A program made the translations under genes and the position numbers. From Sphagnum compactum (Eukaryota > Bryophyta > Sphagnopsida > Sphagnales), in NCBI GenBank assembly GCA_965153455.1, contig OZ234497.1:2356001-2420000 (forward strand): a stretch of 64,000 nt of DNA, read 5' to 3'. Positions 13,001-25,800 of this stretch are shown here, piece by piece (position 1 is the first letter of the stretch; each line of letters begins with the position of its first letter). The notes beneath the pieces are model-generated. The model saw only the letters and a list, made by a program, of their open reading frames with translations. It was not told where the DNA came from and did not search any database.

Positions 13001-14576
13001 TATCTCCTCAGCCAAAACTTGCTATTATACTAGCATCTGAAGGAATTATAGCTAGCGGTTACCTTTTCACTGATGGCATCTTGAAGGAGCATGGTGTCAG
13101 CAGAGACACTGCTGACAACGGCAGCCGTGTTACTGCTTTCCGTGTCGAAGTATCCTACATTTTGCCTTAGGATCGCGCGCACGTATTTTGCACGGATTCG
13201 TCCTGCTTGTCTCTCCCCCGTGTACATCCAACAGCTAATCTCTGAAGTACAACAATACCAACACAAACACACAACACACAAATTTACACTGGAATTCTCA
13301 ACCCCGTGTACATCCAACAGCTAATCTCTGAAGTACAACAATACCAACACAAACACACAACACACAAATTTACACTGGAATTTTCAACAGCCCCTGCTCA
13401 TATTATACATACTTCAATAACCTGTACAAATCTTCTTTGCATGCAGAGTACAAGTTACTTAAGCAGTTTACAAGAGGAGAGATCGCGCACATACCTAGGT
13501 ACGATGCGAGACCTGAGACGATGGAGATATACACCAAGATCAATGCATACTGCACCAAGCAGATCAATACAGAAATGTTCACGTCTGGAGCACAACCAAA
13601 ACTCGCATTCATTCCCGAACAGCAACCACAAATGGTGTTCAGTTATACGCTGTCCAGAGAACAATGATTCTTGACCTGATGACTTATGACAATCAAAGGT
13701 CTTGCATGCATGTCAAGAACTCCATTGAAGAATCATCAAACGATAGACGATGTGTGGAATTGCGTGAAGTCCTGCAGCGGTCACCGAGTTTGCAAAGGGT
13801 TGGAACAATCAGGAAGAAGTGCAAAACAACATGTTGTTAAAGGTAGACTTGTCTCTTACCGAAGATATCTTCTGCGCTGCAAGCTCCGGATCGGAGTGAA
13901 TGAGACTTGCGAATTTGCCGACGATACGAGCTTGGACATACGCAATTGCAGGCCAAATGAGTCCGTCCACAATAGCACAGATCGTCCCTACAGTCATCAG
14001 CAAGATATCGATGCTGTCCGCATACTTGAATAGCTTAAAATACGGAACCGATTGTCTGTGAGCGCGACTTTCCTTGGCTCTTTTCAAGCTTGCATTCTTG
14101 TTCTTGGTGCCGGGCTGCTCGGCTGCTGGCTCAAAGCTATCCTTCGACGCATCGTAGAATCTCTGCGAGCTTTTCGAGTTGAGGCCTGTGCCGTCTTCCA
14201 TGGCAGAGGAGGAATAGCGTGCCGATTGTGACTCTGCTACCACAGACTGCAAAGACTCCGGAAGCTCCGAGACGTAAACTCGTTGCGACCTGGAGCGGAA
14301 TGCACCTGTGGCATTCAAGGCTCCCGGGATTTCAACGTCGAAGAATTGTTCTGTCGAGGCTGAATCTGGCGCAGCAATGCCGACGACGTTGGCTCTCTCC
14401 GAGTCTGGGAATCGAAACTTTTGTCTTGAGCCGGGAGCGCGGGACTCCAACAATTTCGTGCGGTCCAAGAGTTCGAATCTCGCTGACTTTGATCGCTTGG
14501 GAGAGATGTCATTTTCGGAATTTGCTGCAAACACTTTCAGAGACCGCGATCTTTTCACTCCCTCCATCGAGATCAT
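6669..14576 (-). CDS. ABCB: ABC transporter subfamily B (P-glycoprotein/MDR type), ABCB15-like, 12 exons
   Basis: Full-size TMD-NBD-TMD-NBD exporter, expected in a cell membrane; substrate unknown. Exons in transcript order: 14576-13860, 13549-13495, 13241-13063, 12365-11908, 11662-11433, 11243-10933, 10635-10300, 9989-9390, 9275-9120, 8757-7916, 7498-7277, 6813-6669. All junctions are GT-AG and every phase closes, giving 1416 residues. NBD1 has Walker [10 protein letters not shown] (554-562), Q-loop Q602, LSGGQ 658-662, Walker B LLLDE (D682/E683) and H-loop H714. NBD2 has GQSGSGKST (1208-1216), Q1256, LSGGQ 1312-1316, D1336/E1337 and H1368. All catalytic motifs are intact. TMD1 starts near residue 180 and TMD2 near 870. 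A TGA codon directly precedes ATG 14576; a second ATG lies at 14567. The roughly 178-residue Ser/Arg-rich N-terminus is far longer than usual, and Met126 (14201) would give 1291 residues, nearer family length. The resemblance ([33 protein letters not shown]) is to the Arabidopsis ABCB15 group. Confidence 0.95.
6979..7007. repeat. (CT)n microsatellite in the last ABCB intron
   Basis: About 29 bp of pure CT dinucleotide lie inside intron 11 of the ABCB gene (between exons 7498-7277 and 6813-6669). On the transcribed strand it reads GA. Confidence 0.95.
12600..12935. repeat. About 100-bp degenerate tandem repeat in ABCB intron 3
   Basis: Three diverged copies share ATGTCTCAGGAGCCTTC-like cores starting at 12660, 12760 and 12864 (spacing 100 and 104 bp). 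They also share blocks such as TGATCAAGGGA and TTTCTCAGAAG. The repeat lies wholly inside intron 3 (12366-13062) and does not touch exon sequence. Confidence 0.8.
13216..13387. repeat. 86-bp tandem duplication across the intron 2/exon 3 boundary of ABCB
   Basis: Copies at 13216-13301 and 13302-13387 differ at one visible base (TTCTC versus TTTTC near the end). Each copy holds the acceptor CTTCAG and the first 26 or so bases of exon 3. Only the copy nearer the coding body (exon start 13241) keeps the frame. Use of the outer acceptor would add 86 nt and shift frame. The near-identity suggests a recent event. Confidence 0.92.
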
Positions 14577-15800
14577 TCAACTGCACGAGCTGAACCAAAG
14601 CTCTCTTACCTCTGCATTTCTCCAATCTAACCTACAAGCCTCTCACAACGAATTGCTTGAGCAAGCTGCAGCCAACTGTGTCACTAGCAGACGACGCTTG
14701 CACAAAGCTTATGACATCTACAATTCATGAGCACGTCATATCTAGAGCTTATCTTCAAAACAGTAGTCACACTGTTACAGATTCTTTCTTGTCAATTATG
14801 CGTGCTTGAAAGACGCTGCTCATTCACCAACTCGCAACACTAGATCAGGTTCACAAAATTCGAGTAGAATCAAAAAAATGAACGTCGCTATTGACAACCT
14901 TGCAACAGGAGCTAAGCATGTCAACGATCTTTCGGTCATTTCAGTCGCTTATTCTTCAAATAAAAAACCACGCAATTCCATCAGCCGGCTAGCTTGAAAT
15001 CTTCCGAGGAGAAAAATTAGCAGCACAGGCACGCAGTAAACTGAATTCTCCCTCCAAAGCCAAGAAGAAGAAGAAGAACGAAGAAGAATCTAAGCAGACA
15101 AAACACAACTGAATGCCGCCAACAGAAGAAGGAAAATCCACTTGACAAGACACCAGCAACAACAGTGATGTGCTCCAGAAAGAGGCTTGATGGTTTTACA
15201 TGCAGCCAAGAACGATTTGCAAAATCTCAACTATACGAAGTTTGATGACGAAAAGGGAAGAAGTCAGGATCTGCCGGTGTAGTGCAGATCGATGGTTTCG
15301 GCGGAACTTATTTGTTCAAAGTGTGCGAGGTTTGCAAGAGAGAGAAAGAGAGGGAGAGAGAACTCTTACTTACAATTTCTGATTTGTGAATGCGAGAAAT
15401 GCGAGAAAATTTGATCTACTACATGTAAGTAAAATAAGAATCAGTTGCTCGCGATTCTCCTTCTTTTATTATTATCCGGGCCTAGAATTGAATGCCATTT
15501 CGCCACCTGCTGTAACGCTCCGCTGACGCTCTTCAGGTGACGCAATCTGCCGACGACACCAGCAGGCCGTCATTCCTTGTCGCTTTTGCCCGTCTCCTCC
15601 GCCTTCACTCCCGCTCCGCTTCCTACGGCTCCTTGCCGAACATGGGTGAGAGAGGGACCGGACCGGGTAAACACGGGTAGGCCCCGGCTGACCCGTGGAC
15701 CGCGTTTGGTTTTCGGAGTGGGGGTGGGGTTTGTGTCTTTTCTTGTGTCAGCCTTTCTAGGCTATTTCTTAATTAAAATATTAAAAATAAAATAATTAAA
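14577..15800 (-). promoter_or_regulatory. Presumed 5' leader and promoter region of ABCB
   Basis: This flank is visibly less AT-rich than the spacers and contains a GA tract at 15337-15361 (CT on the transcribed strand), plus a GAA-rich patch near 15064-15090. No TATA box could be assigned with confidence. It is placed here because the ABCB start codon is at 14576 and no other gene intervenes. Exact start of transcription is unknown. Confidence 0.35.
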
Positions 15801-15839
15801 AAAGAAATTCCAGAGCATATATATCTATATATATATAGT

Positions 15840-16140
15840 TAGCAGGGTTTTTTATATTGGCTATTTTTAGCCAAATGGTGATTTATTTTTTCAAATTGGT
15901 GGAAAAATAATGTTTTTTTTTTTGATTTTCTAGTTGTCAATTTTTTTATAAAAACAAGACTATTTATTAAAAAAATCGTTAGATTTTATACTAAGTTGTA
16001 ACAATTAGTCGAAAATATAAAAGGATGATGAATTTTTTTTTCACTTCCATATTTTCTTATCACCAAATTTGACTAAATTGTCTTATGGATTATTGTCACT
16101 TCAACTACAACATCACAAAATTGAAAAAAAAAAAAAAAAA
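15840..16140. repeat. Dispersed repeat, copy A (plus orientation)
   Basis: Contains the ordered blocks AAAATATAAAAGGATGATGAA, CATATTTTCTTATCACCAAA, GACTAAATTG, TATGGATTATTGTCACTT and ACATCACAAAATTGA (first block trimmed of neighbours). The same order recurs near 19625-19770, 57040-57125 and, reversed, 41640-41790. It ends here in a poly-A run. No coding capacity was seen. Confidence 0.6.
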
Positions 16141-16149
16141 AAAAAACCC

Positions 16150-18100
16150 TTATTATATATGTGTGTTTGTAATAGGTATGGTGTTATGTGTGTGTGTTTT
16201 AGATTATTTTCAGCTGAAGGTGTTCAAAGTTCAAAGCTTTTGGATATATTTTGAAGAGATTAAAATTTGTGACTTCAAGTGTTTAACTTCAAAGTTCATT
16301 AGTGTGGTTTGTGTTGTTGGCTTTAGTTGAATGAATTTTAAAAATGGAAAAACAAGACATCTTTTTCGGCTTCGAGTTTGAAATCTAATTTTCACTAAAA
16401 ATTGGCATTTGGAAATATTCATTAAACTTTCAGTGATAAAAATTTACCATTTAAATTTCAATTATCTCTCACACCTTAAGTCTGAAAATTACAAAATTCA
16501 ACTTCATCAAAACCCAACTAATTGAAAAAAATTTCAACAATATCAAGAGTGGCAACCTAATTCCTTTTAAAAAAATGATTTAATTTCGACTTTTTTGAAT
16601 ATTCAATAACAACATTGTTTCAATATTCAACAACTGTTCCATTGTAAGTCTAAAACAATACTAAGGTCCCCTTGGTCCACCCTTACTCATCAAGAGCTTT
16701 TCAATGGTATAAAAATCTTTTCAATGCATCCTATTAGGGGGATGAAGGGGTTTTGTGATGATACAAAAATCCCATCAATGCCCCCCCCCCCCCCCCCCCC
16801 TTATGGATCGAGAGCTTTTCAATGGTATGAAAATCCCTTTGGTGCACACCCTACTCCACCATCGAGCGCTTTTCAATGGTATCATTAAGAGCACAATGAG
16901 AGATGTTGTGGTTCGAGAAATCTGGACAAGAGAAACAAGGCATCACAAACACACTGGCCCTGCCAATAGATAAGATGTTGTACAAACATCTACGTACTAT
17001 GTTCACACTCTGAACACCAAAAAAAAAATTCGTTCCAAAAAAACCGGTTCACCTAATGTGAAAACAGTTCTAATAAGGTACAACTTCCCAAAAGTTGGAT
17101 CCAATGTGATAGTCTCTGCCCAACAAACAAAACAAACTGCCTTCCTTAATAGATAGATATGTAGAGACGGGATCTTCTTATGGTGTGCTTTGTAGGGCCC
17201 TGGTCTTGTTAGGGGCCAGGGACTAAGGCATATGGCATCCAGGGAGTGGTTGTGGGCATTGCACTAAATGACAATGTTTACACTTTACACTGATTCTTAT
17301 CAAATTTTGATCATGTTCACACTGAGATAGCTGGAGTTGGATTTAGGCTTAGGCTTAGGGTTTGGAGTTTTAAGTTGGCTATTTTGTTTGACATGTTTAC
17401 ACTAGTAGGGTTCATTGTTTACTTTAGCTTTGCTATGTTCAATTTTAAAGCTAGAGAAAGGTGCACCTTTTGCTTAGCAATTTTTTTTCTTCCCTTCTTA
17501 TTGATTGCTTTCTTCCATAATTGAACCCTTTGGCCTTTCCATTGTTTACTTTACTTGCCTAATTAAATGTTGCTTGCTTTGATAAGTTTGAACATTTGTG
17601 TTTTTAAAATAAAATAAATCAATAAATATATTTCTTACACAAGTGATAATTTACAATTTTTTTTTGGTTGGGATCCTAGTGTCATTCCAAATACCTTGTT
17701 CTTAACATTGGCAATGTGAATATTTAGGGGCCTAATAAAAAACACATCAGATCATAATTCAAAAACATTTGTTACGAGTGACTTTTGAAACTAACCCCAT
17801 TTGCTTTCGTTGCAATCAAAAAAATTTGATCCTAGTTTTCACATGAGGGATGTCTAAATCACTTTTCAATAAGGGGCCTTGGAATCACATTACAATACCA
17901 TAGTAACCAATGTTGGGTGATTATCAAAATGGAGGTGAATATTGAGTCTAGTTCTCAACCCGGAAATCATTGGGTATTATATCACCCATGGTGATATCCA
18001 AAATGAAAACCATCACCTTGGGCTCTCACTCGAGTGAGAAATGCCCTTTTTAAAAACAATTCAAAATTATGAGAACCGTCCAAGGTAATAAAATGGATCC
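16150..18100. other. AT-rich spacer with a C20 run
   Basis: No gene was recognised. A pure C20 tract lies at 16781-16800, inside a degenerate repeat whose core GAGCTTTTCAATGGTAT occurs at 16694 and 16812 and in variant form at 16864. The rest is low-complexity AT-rich sequence. Confidence 0.6.
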
Positions 18101-18109
18101 GAGTATCGT

Positions 18110-18380
18110 TTAATGCACAAGGTTCGAGACTAATTATAGTAGTTGTACAGGTAAGACCAGCGAAAATATATGTAGCAGCAGTGGAAGCGCTCCATAAAAA
18201 GGAAAGACAGGATGAAACTCAGTTTAACATCAAAGTTGGAGGAAAAACTAGTTTGGGTCCCAGTTATTATGCCTTGTAAAAAATTTTCATTCCCAGTTAA
18301 GCATTTGATGGCCTAGTATGCTGAAACTGGCTGTTCTCACCCCGTAATCGCAAGACTTTATTCATAACTCTAATAATGCC
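18110..18380. repeat. Dispersed repeat shared with 58167-58420
   Basis: About 270 bp align by eye with 58167-58420. Shared blocks include TGCACAAGGTT, AATTATA.TAGTTGTACAGGTA, GCAGCAGTGGA.GCGCTC, GGAAAAACTA and CTGAAACTG-type sequence. It has no open frame of note. The second copy sits in a region absent from the paralogous segment, so the element is mobile or deletion-prone. Confidence 0.7.
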
Positions 18381-18479
18381 TCATTTCTAATGAAACACAG
18401 GACCTAAAAGGCGTTTTATTTTTTAAAAACACCCTATGTCTTTTTCTAATGTGATACCCGGCTCTACCAAGTTATTGTG

Positions 18480-18600
18480 TGAGATAACACCATTTGAACA
18501 CGGGCATTCCCAGTGTGGGTCATCTTGAGGCGACCCTTACTTTGGGAATGCCCGTGTCATTGGGCATTATCCTAAACAAACCACATCAAGATTCTATGAA
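18480..18600. repeat. Imperfect inverted-repeat element (GGGCATT...AATGCCC)
   Basis: An arm CACGGGCATTCCCA (about 18498) pairs with TGGGAATGCCCGTG (about 18543), and the right flank reads GGGCATTATCC. A related structure lies at 51700-51830. This could be a small MITE or a hairpin-forming repeat. No target duplication was established. Confidence 0.5.
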
Positions 18601-19410
18601 AATGTTGCAAAAAATAAGGAATACATAGGTTATTGTCCATTTGACCTCCAAGTTTATATATTGATATCAAGTTGTTTATACTTGCATAGACTTGACATGA
18701 AGCATAAGCTTACAAATCGGAGCTTTGTTGACTCAACCTTTCAATCTGTTATATAGGTAGTTGTGAGAAACGAGTCCTTTGGTTCCATTATTTAATAAGA
18801 CAAGTTGTAAAGGACAAAGGAGTTTGGAAAAATGTAAATTCCAAAGTGATTGGTTTCTAAAAGGTATATTGAATAATGGATGAAAATTTACACAAAGGGA
18901 TCATAAGTTGAAGATTTTGAAATTGTACAACAAAAAGTTGAGGACTATGGATGATGAAAAGTTGAGAGAGCACATGCGTTCATTGTGCAAGCTTCAAAAA
19001 ATTTCTAAAGCATTGCAATTTCAGTGGATGTCATCCTTGGGAAATGGATGTATCCATGTTCCCAAGGAAAGCAGGGTGCACCAATTCTCTTTCTCCTCAC
19101 AAAAAGGAGTGGTTCAAAATTTTATTTCCTTGTGCAACTCAACTTCATGAAAGAAATAGGACCAAGTTGCACAAGAATGGATGTTTTTCATAGGGAATTG
19201 TCCATAAGCTCCTTAAGGGAAAAACATGATCCGCATTGTGGGGGAAGTGTTGTCAAGTTGCACATGGAAAGCATCCAAACAACCAATTTAGCTCAAGGAA
19301 CATGATAATGTAGCTTGAGGAAGACAATGTCATTTGAGTAGCATTATCACCTTGTGCCTAGGCTAGGTTTTTTTTCCCACTTGAGCCCACAATTTCAAAA
19401 CCCTTAGCAT

Positions 19411-19545
19411 GGGGTTTTTGATTACGAGTGTAGAGATTTTTATTCCAAGCAAGGGGTTTCTGATTATGAGTGTAAAGATTTTTATTCCAAACAAGGGGTT
19501 TTTGATTACAAGTGTAGAGATTTTTATTCCAAGCAAGTTTTTTAA
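19411..19545. repeat. 42-bp minisatellite, three copies plus a partial
   Basis: Units start with GGGGTTT at 19411, 19453 and 19495, exactly 42 bp apart, each ending ATTTTTATTCCAARCAA. A truncated fourth unit follows. Because 42 is a multiple of three, it yields repeated short open frames on both strands, which I take as an artefact of the repeat. Confidence 0.92.
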
Positions 19546-19619
19546 TTCCAAACACGAGGTTTGGACCCTCAATGTTCCACACGTGCAAAGTATCCAAAGA
19601 AAATAATTTAAAAAAAAAA

Positions 19620-19770
19620 ACCAATTTCTATCCTATGTTCAAGCAATTAGCCAAAAATATAGAAGGATGCTAAAATATTTTTTACTTTCATATTTTCTTA
19701 TCGCCAAAGTTGGCTAAATCATTTTATGGATGATCGCCATTCAGCTACATCACAAAATTGATGAAAAAAA
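19620..19770. repeat. Dispersed repeat, copy B
   Basis: Same block order as the copy near 15840-16140: AGCCAAAAATATAGAAGGATG, then TTTTCTTATCGCCAAAGTTG (trimmed), then ATGGATGATCGCCATT and ACATCACAAAATTGATG. Both copies end near an A-run. Function unknown. Confidence 0.6.
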
Positions 19771-22199
19771 AGCCACGATTGTAAATACTTGTAGCATCAA
19801 CTAATGTGGCATATTGGGCATAAGCTCAATGAAGAGGATGTTGATGTGACAATGCTCTTTTAAAAAGTCTACTTAATTAATTTTTGCAGGGCTACTTTCT
19901 CACTTTCCAACTTGGCAAATTCCCAAGGTCAATTGATGAAAGTAGATCATCACAGCCAACAATATTATATAACTGAAAATTGATATGTGCATGTTTTGTT
20001 ATTTCTTTGAAATAATATCAAGAAGTACATATACTTATCATTTTTGTATGATGGTCGTCAACCACATATCTTTTTCCCATTTTCTATGTCAACAAAACAA
20101 TATGTCCAAACCTAAAGTTGAAATAGATGTTACTACAAATCATTATAATAATTATAACACACCCACAAACCCAAAAACAAGAAGATGTATGTTTTGCATA
20201 TGAGTGTGAAGTATGGTCATTCCTTTACAAAAACAAATTCATAATGAAATATTCAAACTTAATTGAAAATTGTATAAATCTAAGAATCTCCTATGGAACC
20301 AAACAATGCCAAAAAGATTATTGCCAAGTCAATGCCACATTAATGGCTAAAGCATGGGTACATGCATTGTGAAACTCTCCTTATGCTTATGGTGCTTTCA
20401 CACTTGGTGTTAGGGATTCTAGTGGCATGTCCACTAACACCGAGCAAAGTGTTTAGGACTTGTAACCTACCCTTCCGAAAAATGCAATGTGAGTTAGCTT
20501 TTCAAACTCACATTCATTACCTACAATGCTAAAGTATTTCCTAAGTAGTAGATGCATGCTAGACCTTAACATCATCATCCACACTCGTGATGATGGCATT
20601 GCAAACGCACTCGTGCTGATGGCATTACATGTTTGCAGGTTGGGAATGTGGTCACACCCAAATGTCTCTCTACAAAGGTAATGATAATATCATGAAAAGC
20701 TCAACCATCCTCGGAGAATGTTTTTTTTACATGTATAGGCCCACTTGTAATACATATATTATGTACCATGCTGATAGGATCCCTTGGGATAAATCGACTC
20801 GTACACACCAAAAGGCCACAACCAAAATAAAGGGTGGTGGTAGAGTATCCTAATTTCCACAACAATCAAAGTCAGAGGATCAAACTTTTTTCTTTAACAA
20901 AAGAGAAAAGGGTGCAACATCCTCCACCAATTTTACTTTGGAGAGACATATATGGGTCACACTTTTTATGGAACTAAGAACTTGAGCTGACTTAAGCCCC
21001 CCCCCTCCCCTCCCCTCCCCTTCCCTTTTTTGGGGTTGCTAGTTCCTATCTAACATTATAATGTTAATTGCAAATTTGAGATTTCTTAAGATTAAGTGTT
21101 ATGTTATCATTAGACTAACATTAACTCAACATCATGTGTTTGCATGCGTATCTACATCATTTTTTGTGTTACATAACATTTTTGGTTTGAATTTGTGAAA
21201 AAAGAAAATTTTCTTTCTTAACATTGATTTATTATTGAATTATCACCAAGTGCAATTGATGCTTAGATATAGGCAATAAGGATTGCCATGACTTGGGAGT
21301 AAAAATGATAACACCTCTCAATTAAATGCAATTAATGCATACAATCACCCAATTTCACATTCTACCATGAGCACTACCCAACACAAGTAGGCAAAAAAAG
21401 AAGAAGAAGAAATTGAAAGCATGAAATTACTCATTTGTGGTCATTGTAAGTTGTTTAAGCTTGTATTCCTTATTACAACATAGCATCAAAAGCAAGCAAT
21501 CCATGCATAAAAAAAAACTTTGAAATATTTAAACACCTTCCTACACATCTCCCACATTTGATGAACTATCAAGTCCCTCATGACTATTATACTACTTAAC
21601 AAAAGGAATCTAAAAATGTCACATAAGTAGATGAAGCACCTCACCTCACATAAGGTTTTACTTACATCCATATATACATCCATAAAACCCACATCCAAAA
21701 TTGGATATTACCATGTGTAGTATAGTAGGTAATATAGTCTTTAGCTGACTAGTCATGGGAAGAGGCTCTTTTGTCTGGTTAGCTCTTAGTGATGATTCTA
21801 TGGTTTCTTGAGAAACTTGACTTCAACAAGCTTGTTCAAGAGACTCATAGGATGTATGCATGATACTTTGTTGAACCCCATAATTGGGATGTTGTTCAAC
21901 TTGGTGTGTTTAAAGCAAGGGGTCCACCTTAATAAGTTCAAACCAAGGTATACATAAATTATATTATTTTAAAAATATTTTAAAAAAATTGAATAGATTT
22001 GACCATCCCAAATCTAAACTACTTTTAGATTTTTGTTTCTTCTTTTTGGATTGCTCAAGATTCAGCCTCTCTAATTTGCTCCTTGATAGCCTTTTAGTCT
22101 TTTGAAAGAGGTAGCCATTAGTCTTTTGTAAACTAGTCTATAAACAACTCAATTCCTTTCTAATCCTCAACCAAGATGGATTCATTATAAAAAAATTCC

Positions 22200-22610
22200 T
22201 ATTATAAAAACCTCACAAACCTACTTACCCATATAGGCTACCAACTTAACCTATGTACCCACATGTATTTAGTGTATTTTCTTACTTATGTACGTAGAGG
22301 CTATGTACCTGCTACCTATTGTACCAACCTCAAACCTACCTACTAACCTAAGCTACCTACCCAACTACTTAAATTATCAACTCACAAACCGATCTACCCA
22401 CCTAAGTTATTGTGTACTTAGGTTACCTACTTACATACTTAGGCTCCCTACTTATCCACCTACCTAGAGTACATACTTAATACATACCTAGGTTTTCAAC
22501 CTACCAATTCCTACCTACCCATCAAAGCTACTAACTCACCTACTCACCTACCTAGATTGCTTACCCACTTATGTTTTAAGTACCTACTTGGACCCCTTAT
22601 TTCTGTTGGT
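22200..22610. repeat. Degenerate CCTAC/CTTAC-rich simple-sequence array
   Basis: Roughly 400 bp are built from variants of CCTACCTAC, ACTTACC and CTACCCA, with no fixed period. It looks like a decayed tetra/pentanucleotide satellite. Both strands lack useful open frames. Confidence 0.75.
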
Positions 22611-22750
22611 CTTCTTCATACAAGATGAAAAGAGGGACTGGAGACCAAACTAGTTTGACCTAAAGTTCCGAAAAGTTTTGCAATTTGATCCCCTTATCTT
22701 TTTATTGTAGTTTAAAAGTGGTAGTCCTAATTTCAGGTCTTGCCACCAGT

Positions 22751-22817
22751 TTTGGCTATACTAGTCATGGAGGTTCCACAATTTTGGCTATACTAGTCAT
22801 GGAGGTTCCACAATTAC
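22751..22817. repeat. 32-bp tandem duplication
   Basis: The block TTTGGCTATACTAGTCATGG and the bases that follow, GAGGTTCCACAATT, are repeated once at a 32-bp offset with no visible mismatch. No gene overlaps it. Confidence 0.9.
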
Positions 22818-25800
22818 GGTTGCTCGGGGATACCTCAATCGCCTTAAAAAAACATTTGTCCAAGTTATGATAGTTTGGCTATAGGAATGATACCCATGTG
22901 CTTTGAAAGAAAATCCCCAACCCAAGACCCCACTCTCTCTACAAGTCAAAATAACATTCAATGGTCATGATGGGAACTCACCCCAAGTCTTTGTGGATAT
23001 ATGGAGGTTGGAATTAGCCTAATTAGGTCAATTAGGTTATTATTGAACAAGGGTATATGGAGGCTAATTAACCTTGTCCATATAACCTTTGGGGGGGGGG
23101 GGGGAGCAATATGGTTATTGTGTTTCCTAGGGGTTCATGAACTTTGGACATAGATTTTTGGAACCAACTCCCTAAAGGGGCCAAAAAAATAAATGCACAA
23201 AGTGGTTAGCCTAATACTAGTATTTGACATGTGATTTGAACCTCCATCTATTTTATTATCAAATATTTAAAAATTAGATTAAGGTCAACTACTCCTTGTA
23301 CATTGGGTAAAATTATAATTTAATTAGTTTGAAATATATTTTTATTCTGAAAACCAAAATATACTTATAGAGGGTATATGTTAATATCAAGTATTAAAAA
23401 AAAATCTCAAAAAAAAGTTACATATGTATTAAAGATTTTAGGTGTTAATTATTAGTATGTTCACTTAATAAGTTAGTAACGAAACTAATATTAATAAGTT
23501 CAGTTAGTATCAATAAATACAATTAGTAAGTTAATAAGTGAACTAATGTTAATAAATGATTTAAATAACCAAACATGGAGGAATGTGAATTAAAGGATAC
23601 TTTCAGATCATTGACAATTGAATCATTTTGAGAAAATTTAGAGTTTATATTTGTATTTTGTTTTATCATGCTTTTCAATTACTAATTGGAAGATATGTTA
23701 AGTACATATGATATGTCAAAAAAATAAAAAATCTTGTTGCATGATTTTATTATGTTTAGATTCATCTTCATTTATTCACACAACTTTAAGTACTAAAATT
23801 CAAAATTTAAATAAACATAACATATGAAAATTTGATGCAAGTAAAATATTATAATCAATTCAAGGTGGCTTAAATATGTGCTTATTAAGAAATTAGATGA
23901 TAATAGAATGAAAAAGAGAAATGTTGTTTCACATAATACCTTAAAACAATACCTTGATTGATGCAAGTAATATAAAAATTTTAATACTTAATGTTCACAT
24001 GGGATCAACAACAAACACTAGATAGGAACAATGAATTACATGTGACACAAAATTTTGTGATTCCTTCTAACTATTGAATTTGTTGATTTGGATGACTTAA
24101 TTCAAAAGGCCAAGGTCTTGATTAACTAGCCCCCATGGTTAACTAAACCTAGTTAACCCCCACCCCCACCCCCCTCCCCATTTGACATACTAAACTTGTT
24201 ATTTTCTTTGATGCCCTCAACAAATTGCGAAGAAGTTTGTGGGAAAGAAAGACAAATTTGGCTAAATCTTTCTAAGGATAATCACCATTTTTTACATCTT
24301 GTATGGACAATTGCCATCTAGATTACATTAAAAATTTCTTAAAAAAAACACTCATGATCATGTTGCAATATTTTGTGATTTTCAACACTTATCACCAACA
24401 AAATGATGATGCAATGTGTATATTTTAATCGCTCGGCAATACAACCAAAAAATGATTTTTACTAATAATGCTTAGGTGATTACACTAATTATAGAATCAA
24501 GGTTACTAATGCAAATAAATTAATGCATTGATTAAGTTTGTTTTCACTAACTTGAAAAATGTGTTTATTAAATAATTCCAATTTTTTTCTATTCAAATCA
24601 AACATAATTGGATACATGTTGTGGATGTAATGCTTACATGGATGACACTAAAGACTAAAATTTTATCAATGTGGTTGAAGTAGGTCATTCAAACCATACC
24701 ATGGACTGGATCATTTTATATGTGATTGCAATGTTAGTTTTGAAATTACATATGTGCAGTGAAATGTGAAATTTTATATTATAATTATGTTTTCAATTAA
24801 TTCAATTTTTAAAAATTTTATTTTAACAAATAATAATAATAATTAGGAAATTATAGACATTCTGAATTTATTTATATAATCAAAATATGAGATTCAGTAT
24901 TAGATTTCTAAATATTTAATTTAATAGAAATATTTTACTTGAATTTATACCTCAAATATAAGAATTTAAAAAAATGTAAAATTTTAACATTTGGAAATTA
25001 TATAAATAAATAAATATATAAGTTGAATTGAATATTAGATGTACTTAAACAATAATATTTAAGTTTTAAACCTAGATTTAAAATTATATATATATCTTTA
25101 ATTTTAATATTACTTTACGTTTAATTCAAAACCTTCAAATTTCGAAATTAAAAATTAAAAATTAAAATGTTATCATGAAACAAAAACATTAATAAAATAA
25201 AATAAAATAATGAGATCTTGTGAAATCAATTTCATTATGGAAATACATAATTACACAATAATTGTATAATATATGAGATCTGAAATATATATGCGTATAT
25301 ATTTTTTGCGGTCACATTATTTGTCATCATGTTGTGAAGCGATGGTCCAATATTGGTTAAAGACTTGGATCGTGTTCAAGGAGGTGAAGGTTCAATTTTC
25401 GGATTGGACATATTGTTGTTGTGACTTCCATGACTAAATCTAGTCATGTTGACATGATAAATAAATAACTATCATAACATCAAAACATGAATTTCATGAT
25501 GAGGACAAGTTGCAACTAATCCTAATTAATGTAGTTATAATGTAGTCGTATTTCATCTCAAATTGTGACCATTTGTTTTTACTATGGTCCAAATTATGAC
25601 TACATGAGGTCTTAGATTTTTTTGGTTTTTTTAATGTATTAAATGAGATCCCAGATGTTTTGGGAATTTTTTGAATTAGTTACATAAATATGATTTTCAA
25701 ACCATTTGCCTAATGTAAACAAATATAACCCAGTTTAGCTTAAATAGTTTTACCCTAATGTTGCCTTTTTTAGATTAATTCAACCAAGTTTAATCTAAGT

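Noticed and set aside
13550-13584. Alternative ABCB exon 2 start at 13584 (after GCTCCAG)
   Set aside because: It extends a hydrophobic frame but needs phase 1, while exon 1 ends in phase 0. The acceptor GGTGCAG ending at 13550 closes the frame and gives the expected ISSYAL...YLEISCW sequence.
19358-19624. Both-strand frames with 14-residue repeats
   Set aside because: They follow from a 42-bp minisatellite whose unit is a multiple of three. No start context or neighbours support them.
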